Below, piece after piece: positions 27,957-39,054 of a DNA stretch of 64,000 nucleotides (the first letter of the stretch is position 1; each line of letters opens with the position of its first letter). The position numbers and the translations under genes are program-made. Below the pieces are notes generated by a model, which worked only from the letters and a program-made list of their open reading frames with translations, made no database searches and was not told the DNA's origin. This DNA comes from an uncultured Pelagibacteraceae bacterium (GTDB lineage Bacteria > Pseudomonadota > Alphaproteobacteria > Pelagibacterales > Pelagibacteraceae): positions 165,373 through 229,372 of the forward strand of contig CABYXR010000001.1 in the NCBI GenBank assembly GCA_902522955.1, written 5' to 3'.

Positions 27957-28448
27957 TTAATTTAGCTTTCTCCATTTTTCTGGTTTAATAAAAGTCCCTT
28001 TCCACATTCCCAATTTTTCTTCTTTCGCATAATTTTCGTCAAGTATATATAGTTTTGAATATTTTCTATAAGCTAGTGCATAACCATTTCGTACCATCCA
28101 TCTGTTTAAATTTATTTTACCTTTAAAACATTTTCCCAAATATCTCTTATATCTATCTTTCCCTAATAAAGTACATTTTACAGGTTTATTACCAATTTTT
28201 TGTATCAGTTTTTTTTTAGATATTTGTCCACAATAATAATCTTTTTGAAAATTTAAAAAAATTATTTGGAGATAAGATTTTTTACATTTTTGTCTCATTT
28301 CGGGGGCGTCAATACCTTCTAGTCTAATTTTATAAGATTTAATATTAATTGTATCTCCATCAACTACTTTTGGAACTCCAATAATTTCTGATGCTTGAAT
28401 ATTTTGAAAAAAAAATAAGATTAATATTATTATTATGTGTTTATTCAT
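27957..28448 (-). CDS. Thermonuclease (SNase-like) family secreted nuclease
   Basis: 'GVPKVVDGDTINIKSYKIRLEGIDAPEMRQKCKKSY', 'DRYKRYLGKCFKGKINLNRWMVRNGYALAYR'. Confidence 0.93.
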   Translation of the reverse strand: MNKHIIIILILFFFQNIQASEIIGVPKVVDGDTINIKSYKIRLEGIDAPEMRQKCKKSYLQIIFLNFQKDYYCGQISKKKLIQKIGNKPVKCTLLGKDRYKRYLGKCFKGKINLNRWMVRNGYALAYRKYSKLYILDENYAKEEKLGMWKGTFIKPEKWRKLN

Positions 28449-28825
28449 AAAATTATTTTTTTTAATAAAAATATTAATATTACTCCAATCATATTAGCCA
28501 ATAAATCATAAAGCTCGAAAGCTCGATTAGGAATAAAATAGTGTGAGATTTCTAAAAGAATAGAAATAAAAAAAATAAAATAAAGATTAGTAAAAATTCG
28601 GATCTGTTTTAAATTACAAATCACAGCTAAAGTTGTAATGTACATAAAACAAAATAAATGATTAATTGAAGTCCCTATAGGGTTATCAACAAAATTTGGT
28701 TGTTTTCCTAAATCTCCGTAAAAAAAATATCCAATAAGACTGCCTGGAAATAAATATAAAATGAACAACGCTATTAAAGAGAAATAGTAAAGATACCCAA
28801 CCATCTTTAAGACATTATTTTTCAT
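28445..28825 (-). CDS. VanZ-like family membrane protein
   Basis: Four TM segments, 'SINHLFCFMYITTLAVI', 'LLEISHYFIPNRAFELYDLLANMIGV'. Confidence 0.75.
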   Translation of the reverse strand: MKNNVLKMVGYLYYFSLIALFILYLFPGSLIGYFFYGDLGKQPNFVDNPIGTSINHLFCFMYITTLAVICNLKQIRIFTNLYFIFFISILLEISHYFIPNRAFELYDLLANMIGVILIFLLKKIIL

Positions 28826-28865
28826 TATAAGTTTAATATTACATAATATCTGGTATTTATCTATT

Positions 28866-29585
28866 ATGAGTAAATTAATTCTTACAAGACATGGCCAAAG
28901 CGTATGGAATGCAGAAAATAGATTTACGGGATGGGTTGATGTTGATTTATCTGAAAAAGGAATTTTAGAAGCTCAAAAATCTGGTCAATTAATTAAAAAT
29001 CTAAATATTAATATAGATGTTTCCTATACATCTTTTTTAAAAAGAGCGATTAAAACGCTTACCACAATACTTCAAGAAAATGGTTTAGAGCTTAAATTTA
29101 ATACCTCTTGGGAATTAAATGAGAGACATTACGGATCTTTAACTGGATTAAACAAAGAGGACACTAAAAAGAAAATTGGTTATGAACAGTTTAAAAAATA
29201 TAGAAGATCTTGGGATGTGCCGCCGCCACCCATAACCGAAGATGAGAAAAATCTTTCTTTATTTTCTCCATTAAACGCAAGTATACCAGTAGGAATGATA
29301 CCTTTTACAGAGTCCTTAAAAGATACTTATAATCGAGTTATCCCTTACTATGAAAAAGAAATTCAAAAACATATAAAAGAAAATAAAAATGTTTTAATAT
29401 CAGCTCATGGTAATTCACTAAGAGCACTATGTAAGTATTTATTTAAAATTTCTGATGAAAAGATTAATGAATTAGAAATTCCAACAGGAAATCCTCTTAT
29501 AATAGAATTTGATAAAAATGTCAAAATTCAAAAATATTATTATTTAGATGAGACTAGAGCTAAAGATATTATCTTTAATCATTGA
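28866..29585 (+). CDS. gpmA: 2,3-bisphosphoglycerate-dependent phosphoglycerate mutase
   Basis: 'LILTRHGQSVWNAENRFTGWVDVDLSEKG', 'ELNERHYGSLTGLNK', 'ISAHGNSLRALCKYL'. Confidence 0.97.
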   Translation: MSKLILTRHGQSVWNAENRFTGWVDVDLSEKGILEAQKSGQLIKNLNINIDVSYTSFLKRAIKTLTTILQENGLELKFNTSWELNERHYGSLTGLNKEDTKKKIGYEQFKKYRRSWDVPPPPITEDEKNLSLFSPLNASIPVGMIPFTESLKDTYNRVIPYYEKEIQKHIKENKNVLISAHGNSLRALCKYLFKISDEKINELEIPTGNPLIIEFDKNVKIQKYYYLDETRAKDIIFNH

Positions 29586-30268
29586 AATAAATTAGATATT
29601 TTATCGTACATTGCTTTTGTATTTAAGTGATGAAACTTTTGTTTGCTCTCATTTCCAAATAAAGAATTTTCCTCAATTAAGTAGTTCCAAATTTTGTTCA
29701 TAGAAAATATTTTATCTTTTATGGAATTAAAAACGCTTTGGTCTAAAATTTGAAGACCAGTAAAAATGAATTCATTGCTATTGTCTCTACTAATCAAATC
29801 ATTCTGGAGATTAAAATCTCCCTTGAATGAACTATCAAAACTCAAGTTTTTATTGACTAACAATAAACAAGGTTTTTTCTTTTTAAAGTAAAGATCTTCT
29901 AAATCTTTTAATTCATTACAATAAGCATCACTCCATAAAGTATCAGGATTAACTGCTACAAAAGGTTTTTTAAAAGATCTTGTGGCATGAAGTATTCCGC
30001 CTCCAGTATCAAGTAAAATTTTCTGCTCATCGGAGATCATAATTTTTACTTTATATTTCTTGCTATTAATAAAATCTTTTATTTGATCTGGTAGATGATG
30101 GACATTAATAACTATTTCCTCTATTCCATGATTTATTAACAATTCAATAGCTCTCTCTAACAAGTTCTTGTTACCTATTTGGATTAATGGCTTTGGAGTT
30201 TTTAAAGTAATCGGCTGCATTCTTTTTCCTAATCCAGCTGCTAAAATCATGCCATGTTTAATTTTCAT
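29579..30268 (-). CDS. murU: Nucleotidyltransferase, MurU-like (NAM-1-P uridylyltransferase)
   Basis: 'MILAAGLGKRMQPITLKTPKPLIQIGNKNLLERAIELL', 'VAVNPDTLW'; paired with AmgK-like kinase. Confidence 0.82.
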   Translation of the reverse strand: MKIKHGMILAAGLGKRMQPITLKTPKPLIQIGNKNLLERAIELLINHGIEEIVINVHHLPDQIKDFINSKKYKVKIMISDEQKILLDTGGGILHATRSFKKPFVAVNPDTLWSDAYCNELKDLEDLYFKKKKPCLLLVNKNLSFDSSFKGDFNLQNDLISRDNSNEFIFTGLQILDQSVFNSIKDKIFSMNKIWNYLIEENSLFGNESKQKFHHLNTKAMYDKISNLFQ

Positions 30269-31251
30269 ATTTTAACCTTTTTTAATTTTTTTAAAGGTAG
30301 ATACTCTTTAAATAATATATTCAACTTAGAAAAAATTGGATTTCTCATTCTTTTCTCAAGAAGTGACCAAGTGCGAGGTAAATATTTTAGATAGTTTGGT
30401 TTTTTGTCTCTTTTATGAAGACGTACGAAAATTCCAAGTATTTTTAAATTTCTTTGAACAGATAAAATATCAAAATCATTTTTAAGATAAGATTGATCCT
30501 TTACTTTAAATTTTGATTTTTTTACATAGTGCTTAAATAAATTATCTTGTAAGTTGTTAGGCATTTTAATCCTCACGTCATCAATTAAAGAAGCAACATC
30601 ATATAAAGGATTTCCAATTATTGCATCTTGACTATCAATAAGACTTAATCTTTTTTGCGTAATCATTACATTTGATGCGTGAAAATCTCTATGTGTAAAA
30701 CAATTGTTTTTAAAATAAAGTTTTTTATAAATATTATTAAGCTCTTTTTTAAATATTTTTTTTATTTTTCCAATCCTTAAATTTCTAGTACAATACTTTA
30801 AATGCCAATCAAAAAATAAATCTGATTCTTTGTGAAGGTTGCTAAGAGAATATTTAGTAAATTTTATTTTTTTTCCACTAAAATAATATTTATTTTTGAG
30901 TTTTATCTTTTGTAGTTTAATAATTAACTCGATTAATTTTTTGTAATCTTTCGATTTATCTTTTTTATTTTTAATATAATCATAGAAAGATTTATCACCT
31001 AAATCTGAAATTTCTATCATATTGTCCTTGTAATAATTTTTTAAAAGTTTAGGTGATAAAATATTGTGGCTATTTAAAATTTTATTAACAACTGAATAGA
31101 CAATCAAATTCTTAAACTGTTCTTTTTTTGCAAAAACTAGTATTGATGACTTGTTATATCTAATTATTCTATAAAATATTCTAAAAGACGCATCACCAGA
31201 AATTTTTAATAATTTATAATTTATTTTCATTACAATCTTTCCATTTTCCAT
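30265..31251 (-). CDS. amgK: Aminoglycoside phosphotransferase-fold sugar kinase, AmgK-like
   Basis: 'CFTHRDFHASNVMITQKRLSLIDSQDAIIGNPLYDVASLIDDVR', adjacent to murU. Confidence 0.82.
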   Translation of the reverse strand: MENGKIVMKINYKLLKISGDASFRIFYRIIRYNKSSILVFAKKEQFKNLIVYSVVNKILNSHNILSPKLLKNYYKDNMIEISDLGDKSFYDYIKNKKDKSKDYKKLIELIIKLQKIKLKNKYYFSGKKIKFTKYSLSNLHKESDLFFDWHLKYCTRNLRIGKIKKIFKKELNNIYKKLYFKNNCFTHRDFHASNVMITQKRLSLIDSQDAIIGNPLYDVASLIDDVRIKMPNNLQDNLFKHYVKKSKFKVKDQSYLKNDFDILSVQRNLKILGIFVRLHKRDKKPNYLKYLPRTWSLLEKRMRNPIFSKLNILFKEYLPLKKLKKVKI

Positions 31252-31669
31252 GCCCAGAAAGTCTCAATTTTCTCTCATTATTTTTGTCAGAATAACTTAG
31301 ATGAATTTCTAGTCTATTTTTTACTTTTGCTTCAACTAATTCTGGCCATTCAATTATTTTTATACTATCAAAATCTTCTTTAAATATACCAAGCTCATCC
31401 AGCTCTTTACCTTTTTTAATTCTATATAAATCATAATGCATCACTTTCAGATTTTTAATTTCATACTCATACAATAAATTAAAAGTGGGACTTAAAACTT
31501 CAGTTTCTTTTATTTCATTTTTTTTTTGCAAGTAATTAATAAAACTTCTAGTAAAAGTCGTCTTTCCTACTCCAATTTCTCCTATTAAGAAAATACAATC
31601 ATTATTTGATATTTTGTCAGCAATTTTATTCGATATTGATTTAAGATGATCTAGAGATTTAACAATCAT
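31214..31669 (-). CDS. tsaE: tRNA t6A biosynthesis ATPase TsaE
   Basis: 'FLIGEIGVGKTTFTRSFI', 'SPTFNLLYEYE', 'HYDLYRIKKGKELDELGIFE..IIEWPE'. Confidence 0.95.
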   Translation of the reverse strand: MIVKSLDHLKSISNKIADKISNNDCIFLIGEIGVGKTTFTRSFINYLQKKNEIKETEVLSPTFNLLYEYEIKNLKVMHYDLYRIKKGKELDELGIFKEDFDSIKIIEWPELVEAKVKNRLEIHLSYSDKNNERKLRLSGHGKWKDCNENKL

Positions 31670-31680
31670 TTGCTACTTAT

Positions 31681-32970
31681 CTAGTAGCGATAAGTATCTG
31701 GTTTAAAAGGCCCTGATGGTTTAACGCTAATATAGTCTGCTTGTTCTTTTGACATTTTAGTTAGTTTTGCTCCAACCTTTTCTAAATGCAGCATAGCTAC
31801 TTTTTCATCTAAATGTTTAGGTAAAACATAAACCTTTTTTTCATATTTATCTGAATTATTCCACAATTCAATTTGAGCTATAACTTGATTAGTAAAAGAT
31901 GCGCTCATAACAAAACTTGGATGACCTGTTGCACAACCTAAGTTTACCAATCTTCCTTCTGCTAATAATATTATTCTTTTTTTGCTTGGCAATTCAATTT
32001 CATGGACTTGTGGCTTTATTTCATCCCACTTATAATTTTTTAGCGCTTCTACTTGTATTTCGTTATCAAAATGGCCTATGTTACAAAGTATTGCTCTATC
32101 TTTCATGTTTCGCATATGGTCTGCGGTTACAATATCTTTGTTTCCTGTTGCTGTTACAACTATATCTGCATCTTTAATTGCATCATCCATTATTACAACT
32201 TCATAACCTTCCATTGCGGCTTGAAGTGCGCAAATTGGATCTGTTTCTGTAACCAAAACTCTTGCACCTGCCTGTCTTAAAGAAGCAGCACTACCTTTTC
32301 CGACATCTCCAAAGCCTGCTACGATAGCAACTTTTCCTGACATCATCACATCTGTAGCCCTTTTTATCCCGTCAACTAAACTTTCTCTACATCCATATAA
32401 ATTATCAAATTTTGACTTTGTGACCGAATCATTAACATTAATTGCAGGTATCATTAGCTCGTTATTTTCTTCCATTTTTTTTAATGCTAACACTCCTGTA
32501 GTTGTTTCCTCAGATACTCCTTTTATATTTTTGAGTAAATCTTTGTATTCTTTGTGCATTAGAGCGGTAAGATCACCTCCATCATCTAAAATCATATTAG
32601 GTGTCCAATCTTTTTTTCCTTCTATTGTCTGTTTTACACACCACCAATATTCTTTTTCGGTTTCCCCTTTCCAAGCAAACACTGGTACTCCTACTTTTGC
32701 AATAGCTGCCGCTGCATGATCTTGAGTAGAAAATATATTGCAAGAGGACCATCTACATTCTGCTCCAAGGTCAACTAATGTCTCTATTAATACTGCTGTT
32801 TGAATTGTCATATGCAAACAACCTAAAATTCGAGCTCCCTTCAGAGGTTTTTTCCCTCTATATTCTTTTCTAATGGCCATCAAGCCTGGCATCTCCGTTT
32901 CTGCAAGAGAAATTTCTTTTCTCCCAAAATCAGCTAGGTTGATATCTTTTACTTTAAAATCTTGAGACAT
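31681..32970 (-). CDS. ahcY: Adenosylhomocysteinase
   Basis: '[16 protein letters not shown]', '[40 protein letters not shown]', C-terminal 'KPDTYRY'. Confidence 0.99.
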   Translation of the reverse strand: MSQDFKVKDINLADFGRKEISLAETEMPGLMAIRKEYRGKKPLKGARILGCLHMTIQTAVLIETLVDLGAECRWSSCNIFSTQDHAAAAIAKVGVPVFAWKGETEKEYWWCVKQTIEGKKDWTPNMILDDGGDLTALMHKEYKDLLKNIKGVSEETTTGVLALKKMEENNELMIPAINVNDSVTKSKFDNLYGCRESLVDGIKRATDVMMSGKVAIVAGFGDVGKGSAASLRQAGARVLVTETDPICALQAAMEGYEVVIMDDAIKDADIVVTATGNKDIVTADHMRNMKDRAILCNIGHFDNEIQVEALKNYKWDEIKPQVHEIELPSKKRIILLAEGRLVNLGCATGHPSFVMSASFTNQVIAQIELWNNSDKYEKKVYVLPKHLDEKVAMLHLEKVGAKLTKMSKEQADYISVKPSGPFKPDTYRY

Positions 32971-33018
32971 ATTTTAATGTTATTTAACAAGATAACTGAA
33001 TGTTATCAAGTAAGATCG

Positions 33019-34542
33019 CTAAGAAAATTTCGGCAACAATACTTCTACTTGAGCTCCTTGTTTATTTACTCTATTTGAGGCAGATATTGTACCTTCATGT
33101 AATTCGACTATATTCTTTACAATGTTAAGTCCTAAGCCTGAATGCTTTCCAAAGCTTTTAGGTCTATTGCTATAAAAACGTTTAAATATTTTTTGGGGAG
33201 ATGTTTCCGAAAAACCAGGGCCTTCATCTTTAATCACTACTAGAACGTTATTTGAAGTCTCTTCCATGCAAATTTCAATTTTTTTATTATCCTCACTGAA
33301 AGAGATAGAATTATCTAATAAGTTAGCTACCACTTGTTCTAATCTATTCTCTATACCTAGAATAAAATAACCATTTTTCGAATTAATTTTCTTTTTGATA
33401 TTAATTTGAATATTCTTATTTTGATTTTTTAAGTCATGTCTAAAATCTTCAACTACGTTGTCTATGACATCAAATAAATTTACTTTACTCATTTTTTCTC
33501 TAGACCACGAAGCTTCATCTTTTAACATTTGAGAATAATCTGTTATAAGTCTTTCAATTCTTTCAACATCATGGTTTATTATTGTTAATAATTTTTCACT
33601 TTCCTTTTTTGTAGTCGTTTTATCTAATAACTCTGAAGCACTTTTTAGAGAGGCTAAAGGATTCCTTATTTCATGTGCTAAATCATTTGAAAAGGTTTCA
33701 GCTCTTGTTGTCCTTTTTTGTAACTCTTTGGTCATTTCGTCAATTGACTTTGTCAATTTTCCAATTTCATCTTCTCTAACAAAAAAATTTTTAATATCAA
33801 TAGGCTGAGAAGATTTTTTTTTGATTGCTTCACTAAAGGAAACTAATAAACCTATTGGCTTTAAAATATACTTATTTAGAAAAAGAGAAAATATTAAAAT
33901 AACCAAAGCTACTGCTAATACCGTTCTTATTATAAAAGCTCTTCTCTCTTTAACTGCATTTAAAATATCATTTGCTTCTTCAGATACAACTATATAACCA
34001 GCTTCTTTTTCCTTAAGTTTTATTCTACTTAATGTACTAACAAAAAAATTATTTTGTATCTTTTCTGAAATTGTAAGTGTTTCATTCTCATATTCATTAA
34101 GAATTGTATCTCTTATAAGATTTTTATTTTGATCTACAATGAGTTTTTCTGAATTATTTTTTTCTTTAATTTTTCCGTCTAAAGTTTCCTCTATAATTAT
34201 TTCAGATCTTTCAAAAACGTTTTGATCTAAATCTAAAATGTTAGTATCACCAATTAATTCTCCTTCTATATCGTAAAATTGAACTCTATCTAAACTTTGA
34301 AAAAGAAATCTCGTTGAAAGTAAAAATGTTTTTATATTTTTTGAATTAAATTCAACATTTAATCTTTCTAGGTGGTCTACGGTATTATTTATTATAATTG
34401 AATGATTTGCTGTTCGCTTTTTAATTAAATTTGGCTCAATAGCTTTTAAGTAGATTATAGTAAAAAGTCCTAAAATAGAGAATACGCTAAGATTAAATAA
34501 TAAAAATTTTCTTAATATAGATGCAGATTTTTTTTGTCTCAT
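33019..34542 (-). CDS. chvG: Sensor histidine kinase ChvG-like
   Basis: HAMP-like region, 'FSNDLAHEIRNPLASLKSASELL', 'VVIKDEGPGFSE', 'GKHSGLGLNIVKNIVELHEG'; paired with response regulator. Confidence 0.88.
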   Translation of the reverse strand: MRQKKSASILRKFLLFNLSVFSILGLFTIIYLKAIEPNLIKKRTANHSIIINNTVDHLERLNVEFNSKNIKTFLLSTRFLFQSLDRVQFYDIEGELIGDTNILDLDQNVFERSEIIIEETLDGKIKEKNNSEKLIVDQNKNLIRDTILNEYENETLTISEKIQNNFFVSTLSRIKLKEKEAGYIVVSEEANDILNAVKERRAFIIRTVLAVALVILIFSLFLNKYILKPIGLLVSFSEAIKKKSSQPIDIKNFFVREDEIGKLTKSIDEMTKELQKRTTRAETFSNDLAHEIRNPLASLKSASELLDKTTTKKESEKLLTIINHDVERIERLITDYSQMLKDEASWSREKMSKVNLFDVIDNVVEDFRHDLKNQNKNIQINIKKKINSKNGYFILGIENRLEQVVANLLDNSISFSEDNKKIEICMEETSNNVLVVIKDEGPGFSETSPQKIFKRFYSNRPKSFGKHSGLGLNIVKNIVELHEGTISASNRVNKQGAQVEVLLPKFS

Positions 34543-35240
34543 TAACTAACATTCCATCTATACCCACTTCCATATCTAGTTTCAATCGCAGAAAATTTTT
34601 CATCTACTTTTTTGAACTTTTTTCTGATTCTTTTGACATGACTATCAATAGTTCTATCCTCTATTTCTGTATTTTCTTTATAGGCAATATCCATTAAATG
34701 AGCCCTTTCTTTTATTACACCTGGTCTTTTAGCTAATTCTTTAACAATTAAAAATTCGGTTGTGGTAAGTTTGTCTGGCAATGGTTTTCCTCCCCATTCG
34801 CACTCTAGTTGCGAAGGGTCTAATTTTAATTTCCCATGATTAATAATATTTTTTGTATCATCTATAACATTATTTTTTTTTCTTAATTGAACTCTAATTC
34901 GTTCAATTAAAACTTTTGTTGAAAATCCTCCTGATTTTTTTACAAAATCGTCTGCTCCAAGTTTTAATCCTAATAATTCATCAACTTCTTCATCCTTGGA
35001 AGTTAAAAAAATAATTGGTATTGACATTTTCTTTCTCAATTTTTTTAATAACTCCTCTCCGTCCATTCTTGGCATTTTAATATCTATTACAGCCAGGTCA
35101 GGTGGATTTCTAGTGAGACCAATTAAAGCTGACTCTCCATCTATATAAGTTTGAACAGAAAAACCCTCCCTTTCTAATGCAATACTTATACCAGTAAGAA
35201 TATTTCTGTCGTCGTCTACTAAAGCAATAGTTTGTGTCAT
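34542..35240 (-). CDS. chvI: OmpR-family response regulator ChvI-like
   Basis: 'IALVDDDRNILTGISIALEREGFSVQTY', 'AVIDIKMPRMDGEELL', 'IDSHVKRIRKKF..VDEKFSAIETRYGSGYRW'. Confidence 0.93.
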   Translation of the reverse strand: MTQTIALVDDDRNILTGISIALEREGFSVQTYIDGESALIGLTRNPPDLAVIDIKMPRMDGEELLKKLRKKMSIPIIFLTSKDEEVDELLGLKLGADDFVKKSGGFSTKVLIERIRVQLRKKNNVIDDTKNIINHGKLKLDPSQLECEWGGKPLPDKLTTTEFLIVKELAKRPGVIKERAHLMDIAYKENTEIEDRTIDSHVKRIRKKFKKVDEKFSAIETRYGSGYRWNVS

Positions 35241-35279
35241 AGGTTTATTCTCATAATCTTAATGTCAAAATTTAGGCGT

Positions 35280-38048
35280 TTAATGAGCTTCTCCCCAATT
35301 GTTTCCAGAATTTATACTTACCTCTAATGGTATTGAAAACATATGATGCTCTGAACTTGATATAGAAACCATAGCGTCTTTAATATCTTTTTTAATTTTT
35401 TCTTCATCTTTTTTAAGGCACTCAAAAATCAGTTCATCATGTATTTGGAGAAGCATTTTAGCTGTGTTTTTTTTGTCCTCTAGAAATTTATTAATTTTTA
35501 TCATGGCTAATCTTATAATATCAGCTGCAGATCCTTGAATTGGAGCATTGATTGCTGCTCTTTCTTGAAAACTTCTTACACTAAAATTTTTATCATTTAT
35601 TCCTCTAAGATGAATTCTTCTTCCAAAGATATTAGTTACATATCCTTGTTTTCTGCAAGTCTTAATTGTTGAATTCATATAGTCTTTAATTTCGGGAAAT
35701 TTTTTAAAATAGGCATTTATAAAATCTAAAGCTTCTTGGTTTGACACGGAAATCTGCTTTGCTAAACCATATTGGGTAATACCATAAATTATACCAAAAT
35801 TAATTGCCTTTGCTTTTCGTCTAAGATCTTCTGTAACTTTATTAATGGGCGAGCCGAAAACTTGACTAGCAGTTAAAGAATGAATGTCTTGATTATTTTT
35901 AAAAGCTTTCTTTAATGCCTTAACATCAGCCATGTCTGCTAAAATTCTCATCTCTATTTGATTATAGTCAGCTGAAATAAGGATATTGTTTTCTTCAGCG
36001 ATAAAAGCTTTTCTTATTTCTTTGCCGTCCGGAGTTTTAATTGGAATATTTTGGAGATTGGGATCACTTGAGGCAAGTCTTCCAGTGTTTGTCGCAGCCA
36101 AAAGAAAAGATGTATGAACTCTTCTTGTTTTAGAATTTATATGATCCTGCAAGGCATCGCTGTAAGTACTCTTTAATTTAGACACTTGTCGCCACTCTAA
36201 AATCAAATTTGGAAATTTATGACCCATAGATGCTAAATCTTCTAAAATTTTAGCGCTAGTTGCTAAACTGCCCTTTTTAGTTTTTTTTAATTTTGCTATT
36301 TTGAGATCATTATAAATTATTTCTCCTAATTGTTTTGGCGAACCAATATTAAACTCTTTACCAGATAGTTTGTAAATTTGTGTTTCTATTTTTTTTAATC
36401 TTTCTTCAAATTTATTTGATAATTTTTTTAAATATGCATCATTAATTTTTATTCCATTCATTTCCATATTTGACAACAGTTTTACCATGGGCTTCTCAAA
36501 TAATTCATAGATTTTAATAAGACCTTCATGGTTTACTCTTTCAGACAATAATTCATAAAGTCTGAGTGTAACGTCTGCATCTTCAGCTGCGTATTCTGTT
36601 GCTTCTTTCAAATTAATATCTGAAAATTTTAATTGTTTTTTTCCTGTTCCTACTAATTCTTTGTATGAAATGGTCTTATGCGCTAGATGTATTTCGGAAA
36701 GAGTATTCATATTGTGCCTGTTATTTCCAGCGTCCAAGACATAGGATAACAGCATTGTATCCTCAATTGGACTAATATTTATTCCATTATTTTTTAAAAC
36801 TATTAAATCATACTTAATATTTTGACCAACTTTTTTTATGCTATCGTCCTCTAATAAAGATTTTATTTTTTTTAAAACTAATTTTTTATCCAAACACTTT
36901 ATTTTATCGTGACCAATTGGAATATAATATGCTTCGTTTGGGGCGCAGCTAAATGAAATACCTACTAGATCAGCTTCCATAGGATTTAGAGATGTGGTCT
37001 CAGTATCAACTGAAATAATTGATTTTTTATTTAAATTGTCAATTAATTTTTCTAAATCTTTCTCATCCAGAATACTTTTATAAAGTTTAATATTTATTTT
37101 TGAAATATTACTCTCGTTAGATTTAGATATTTTTTTAGTCTTACTACCTTCTCCATAAACACTTATAGCTTGACTAAGCAATCTGTTAAATTCCATGTCT
37201 CGTAGAAAATTATATAAAATATCTCTTTTGACCTCCTTAATAATGAAGCTATTAGGATCATCTTTGACTGGAACATCATTTTTTAATGTCACTAATTGTC
37301 TACTCAATAAAGCTTTTTCTTTATTAGCCATTAACGTTTCTCGTCTTTTATTTTGAGGTATTTCGGAAGCTTTTTTAAGTAAGGTATCTAGATTTTTATA
37401 TTTATTAATTAATTCAGCAGCGGTTTTAATCCCGATTCCTGGAACACCTGGAATATTATCTGAACTATCTCCAGCTAAAGATTGTACATCAATTACTTGA
37501 TTAGGTTTTACTCCAAACTTTTCTAGAACTTCTTTTTCTCCAATAACTTTACTTTTCATTGGATCGTATAGTCTAATGTTATTAGAAACTAATTGCATTA
37601 AATCTTTATCAGAAGAAATAATAGTTACCTTAGCACCTGCAGATGTAATTTGTTTTGCATATGTCGCAATTAGGTCATCTGCCTCATAATTCAGAAGTTC
37701 AATTGAAGGAAGATTAAAAGCCTTAACTGATTTTCTTATATATTCAAATTGTGGAGCTAAGTCATCAGGGGCTTCAGCTCGATTAGCTTTGTATTCGCTA
37801 TAAATTTCATTTCTGAAATTTTTTCTTGCTGAGTCAAAGATTACAGCAAAATGTGTTGGTTTTTGATTTGAATCATCTGATCTTGCATCTTCAAGTAATT
37901 TAAAAAGCATAGAACAAAAACCACTTACAGCTCCAGTGGGTAACCCATCACTTTTTCTAGACAAAGGTGGTAAAGCATAATAAGCACGAAAAATATAACC
38001 TGATCCATCTATGAGGTAATAATGATCTGTTTTTTTTATTGAACTCAT
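35280..38048 (-). CDS. polA: DNA polymerase I
   Basis: 5' nuclease domain, 'ISVDTETTSLNPMEADLVGISFS', 'ADYNQIEMRILADMADV', 'RRKAKAINFGIIYGI', 'LLQIHDELIFEC'. Confidence 0.99.
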   Translation of the reverse strand: MSSIKKTDHYYLIDGSGYIFRAYYALPPLSRKSDGLPTGAVSGFCSMLFKLLEDARSDDSNQKPTHFAVIFDSARKNFRNEIYSEYKANRAEAPDDLAPQFEYIRKSVKAFNLPSIELLNYEADDLIATYAKQITSAGAKVTIISSDKDLMQLVSNNIRLYDPMKSKVIGEKEVLEKFGVKPNQVIDVQSLAGDSSDNIPGVPGIGIKTAAELINKYKNLDTLLKKASEIPQNKRRETLMANKEKALLSRQLVTLKNDVPVKDDPNSFIIKEVKRDILYNFLRDMEFNRLLSQAISVYGEGSKTKKISKSNESNISKINIKLYKSILDEKDLEKLIDNLNKKSIISVDTETTSLNPMEADLVGISFSCAPNEAYYIPIGHDKIKCLDKKLVLKKIKSLLEDDSIKKVGQNIKYDLIVLKNNGINISPIEDTMLLSYVLDAGNNRHNMNTLSEIHLAHKTISYKELVGTGKKQLKFSDINLKEATEYAAEDADVTLRLYELLSERVNHEGLIKIYELFEKPMVKLLSNMEMNGIKINDAYLKKLSNKFEERLKKIETQIYKLSGKEFNIGSPKQLGEIIYNDLKIAKLKKTKKGSLATSAKILEDLASMGHKFPNLILEWRQVSKLKSTYSDALQDHINSKTRRVHTSFLLAATNTGRLASSDPNLQNIPIKTPDGKEIRKAFIAEENNILISADYNQIEMRILADMADVKALKKAFKNNQDIHSLTASQVFGSPINKVTEDLRRKAKAINFGIIYGITQYGLAKQISVSNQEALDFINAYFKKFPEIKDYMNSTIKTCRKQGYVTNIFGRRIHLRGINDKNFSVRSFQERAAINAPIQGSAADIIRLAMIKINKFLEDKKNTAKMLLQIHDELIFECLKKDEEKIKKDIKDAMVSISSSEHHMFSIPLEVSINSGNNWGEAH

Positions 38049-38079
38049 ATATATATATTACATTAGTTTTTAATCTTTA

Positions 38080-39021
38080 TTGAATCAAACTATGAATAAA
38101 TTTGCTTTAACTGTTGAAAATCTTTCAAAAATTTTCTTAAATTCTAAAAATAAAAAAGAAAATACAGCACTAAATAATTTAAATTTTAATGTTAAGCAAG
38201 GAGAGGTATTTGGATTATTAGGCCCAAACGGAGCGGGTAAAACCACTTTTTTAAATATTTTAGGTGGAACAGTGACTAAAACAAAAGGAAAAATAGGAGT
38301 TTGGGGTTTTGATATTGATCAAAATCCAAGACAAGTAAAAGCTTCAATAGGTATAGTTCCTCAAGAAATTAATTTAGATGCTTTTTTTAGTCCAAGAAAA
38401 TTACTTGAATTACAAGCAGGTCTATTTGGAATAACTAAAAAAGATAGAATTACAGATATTATTTTAAAAATGGTAGCTTTAGAGGATAAAGCTAACGCTT
38501 ATTCAAGAAGTCTTTCAGGTGGAATGAAGAGAAGATTGTTAATAGCTAAAGCTATGGTGCATCAGCCACCTATTCTTATTTTGGATGAGCCAACAGCAGG
38601 GGTTGACGTTGAGTTAAGAAACAATCTTTGGAATAATGTAAAAGAATTGAATAAAGAGGGTGTTACAATTATTTTGACAACACATTATTTATTTGAAGCT
38701 CAAGAAATGTGTAATCGAATAGCAATTATAAATAAAGGAGAGCTAGTTGCTCTTGACACAACAGAGAAACTTTTGGATAGAATACAATCTAAAAGAATAA
38801 GTTTTAAAGTAGAAAATATTAATTCCTCTATTAAATTGCAAATGAGGAATGTAAAATTTGAAATAAACTCAAGTGACACCTTATCAATAACATACGAAAA
38901 AAAATCCCTTAATTTTGAAGATATTATCAATTATTTAAAGCAAAATAATATAAAAGTGCTTGATATTTTCACTGAAGATGGAGATTTAGAGGACGTATTT
39001 GTTCAGTTAACAAAAAAGTAG
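38080..39021 (+). CDS. ABC-2 type transporter ATP-binding protein
   Basis: 'GLLGPNGAGKTTFLNILGG', 'SLSGGMKRRLLIAKAMVHQPPILILDEPTAGVDVELR'. Confidence 0.93.
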   Translation: MNQTMNKFALTVENLSKIFLNSKNKKENTALNNLNFNVKQGEVFGLLGPNGAGKTTFLNILGGTVTKTKGKIGVWGFDIDQNPRQVKASIGIVPQEINLDAFFSPRKLLELQAGLFGITKKDRITDIILKMVALEDKANAYSRSLSGGMKRRLLIAKAMVHQPPILILDEPTAGVDVELRNNLWNNVKELNKEGVTIILTTHYLFEAQEMCNRIAIINKGELVALDTTEKLLDRIQSKRISFKVENINSSIKLQMRNVKFEINSSDTLSITYEKKSLNFEDIINYLKQNNIKVLDIFTEDGDLEDVFVQLTKK

Positions 39022-39054
39022 ATTTAATATAAAAAAATATATAAAGTTAATATT

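Noticed and set aside
31917-32719. Plus-strand ORFs (86, 75, 99 aa) opposite ahcY
   Set aside because: Fully antisense to a strongly conserved gene; compositionally odd (Phe/Cys/Tyr-rich) shadow ORFs.
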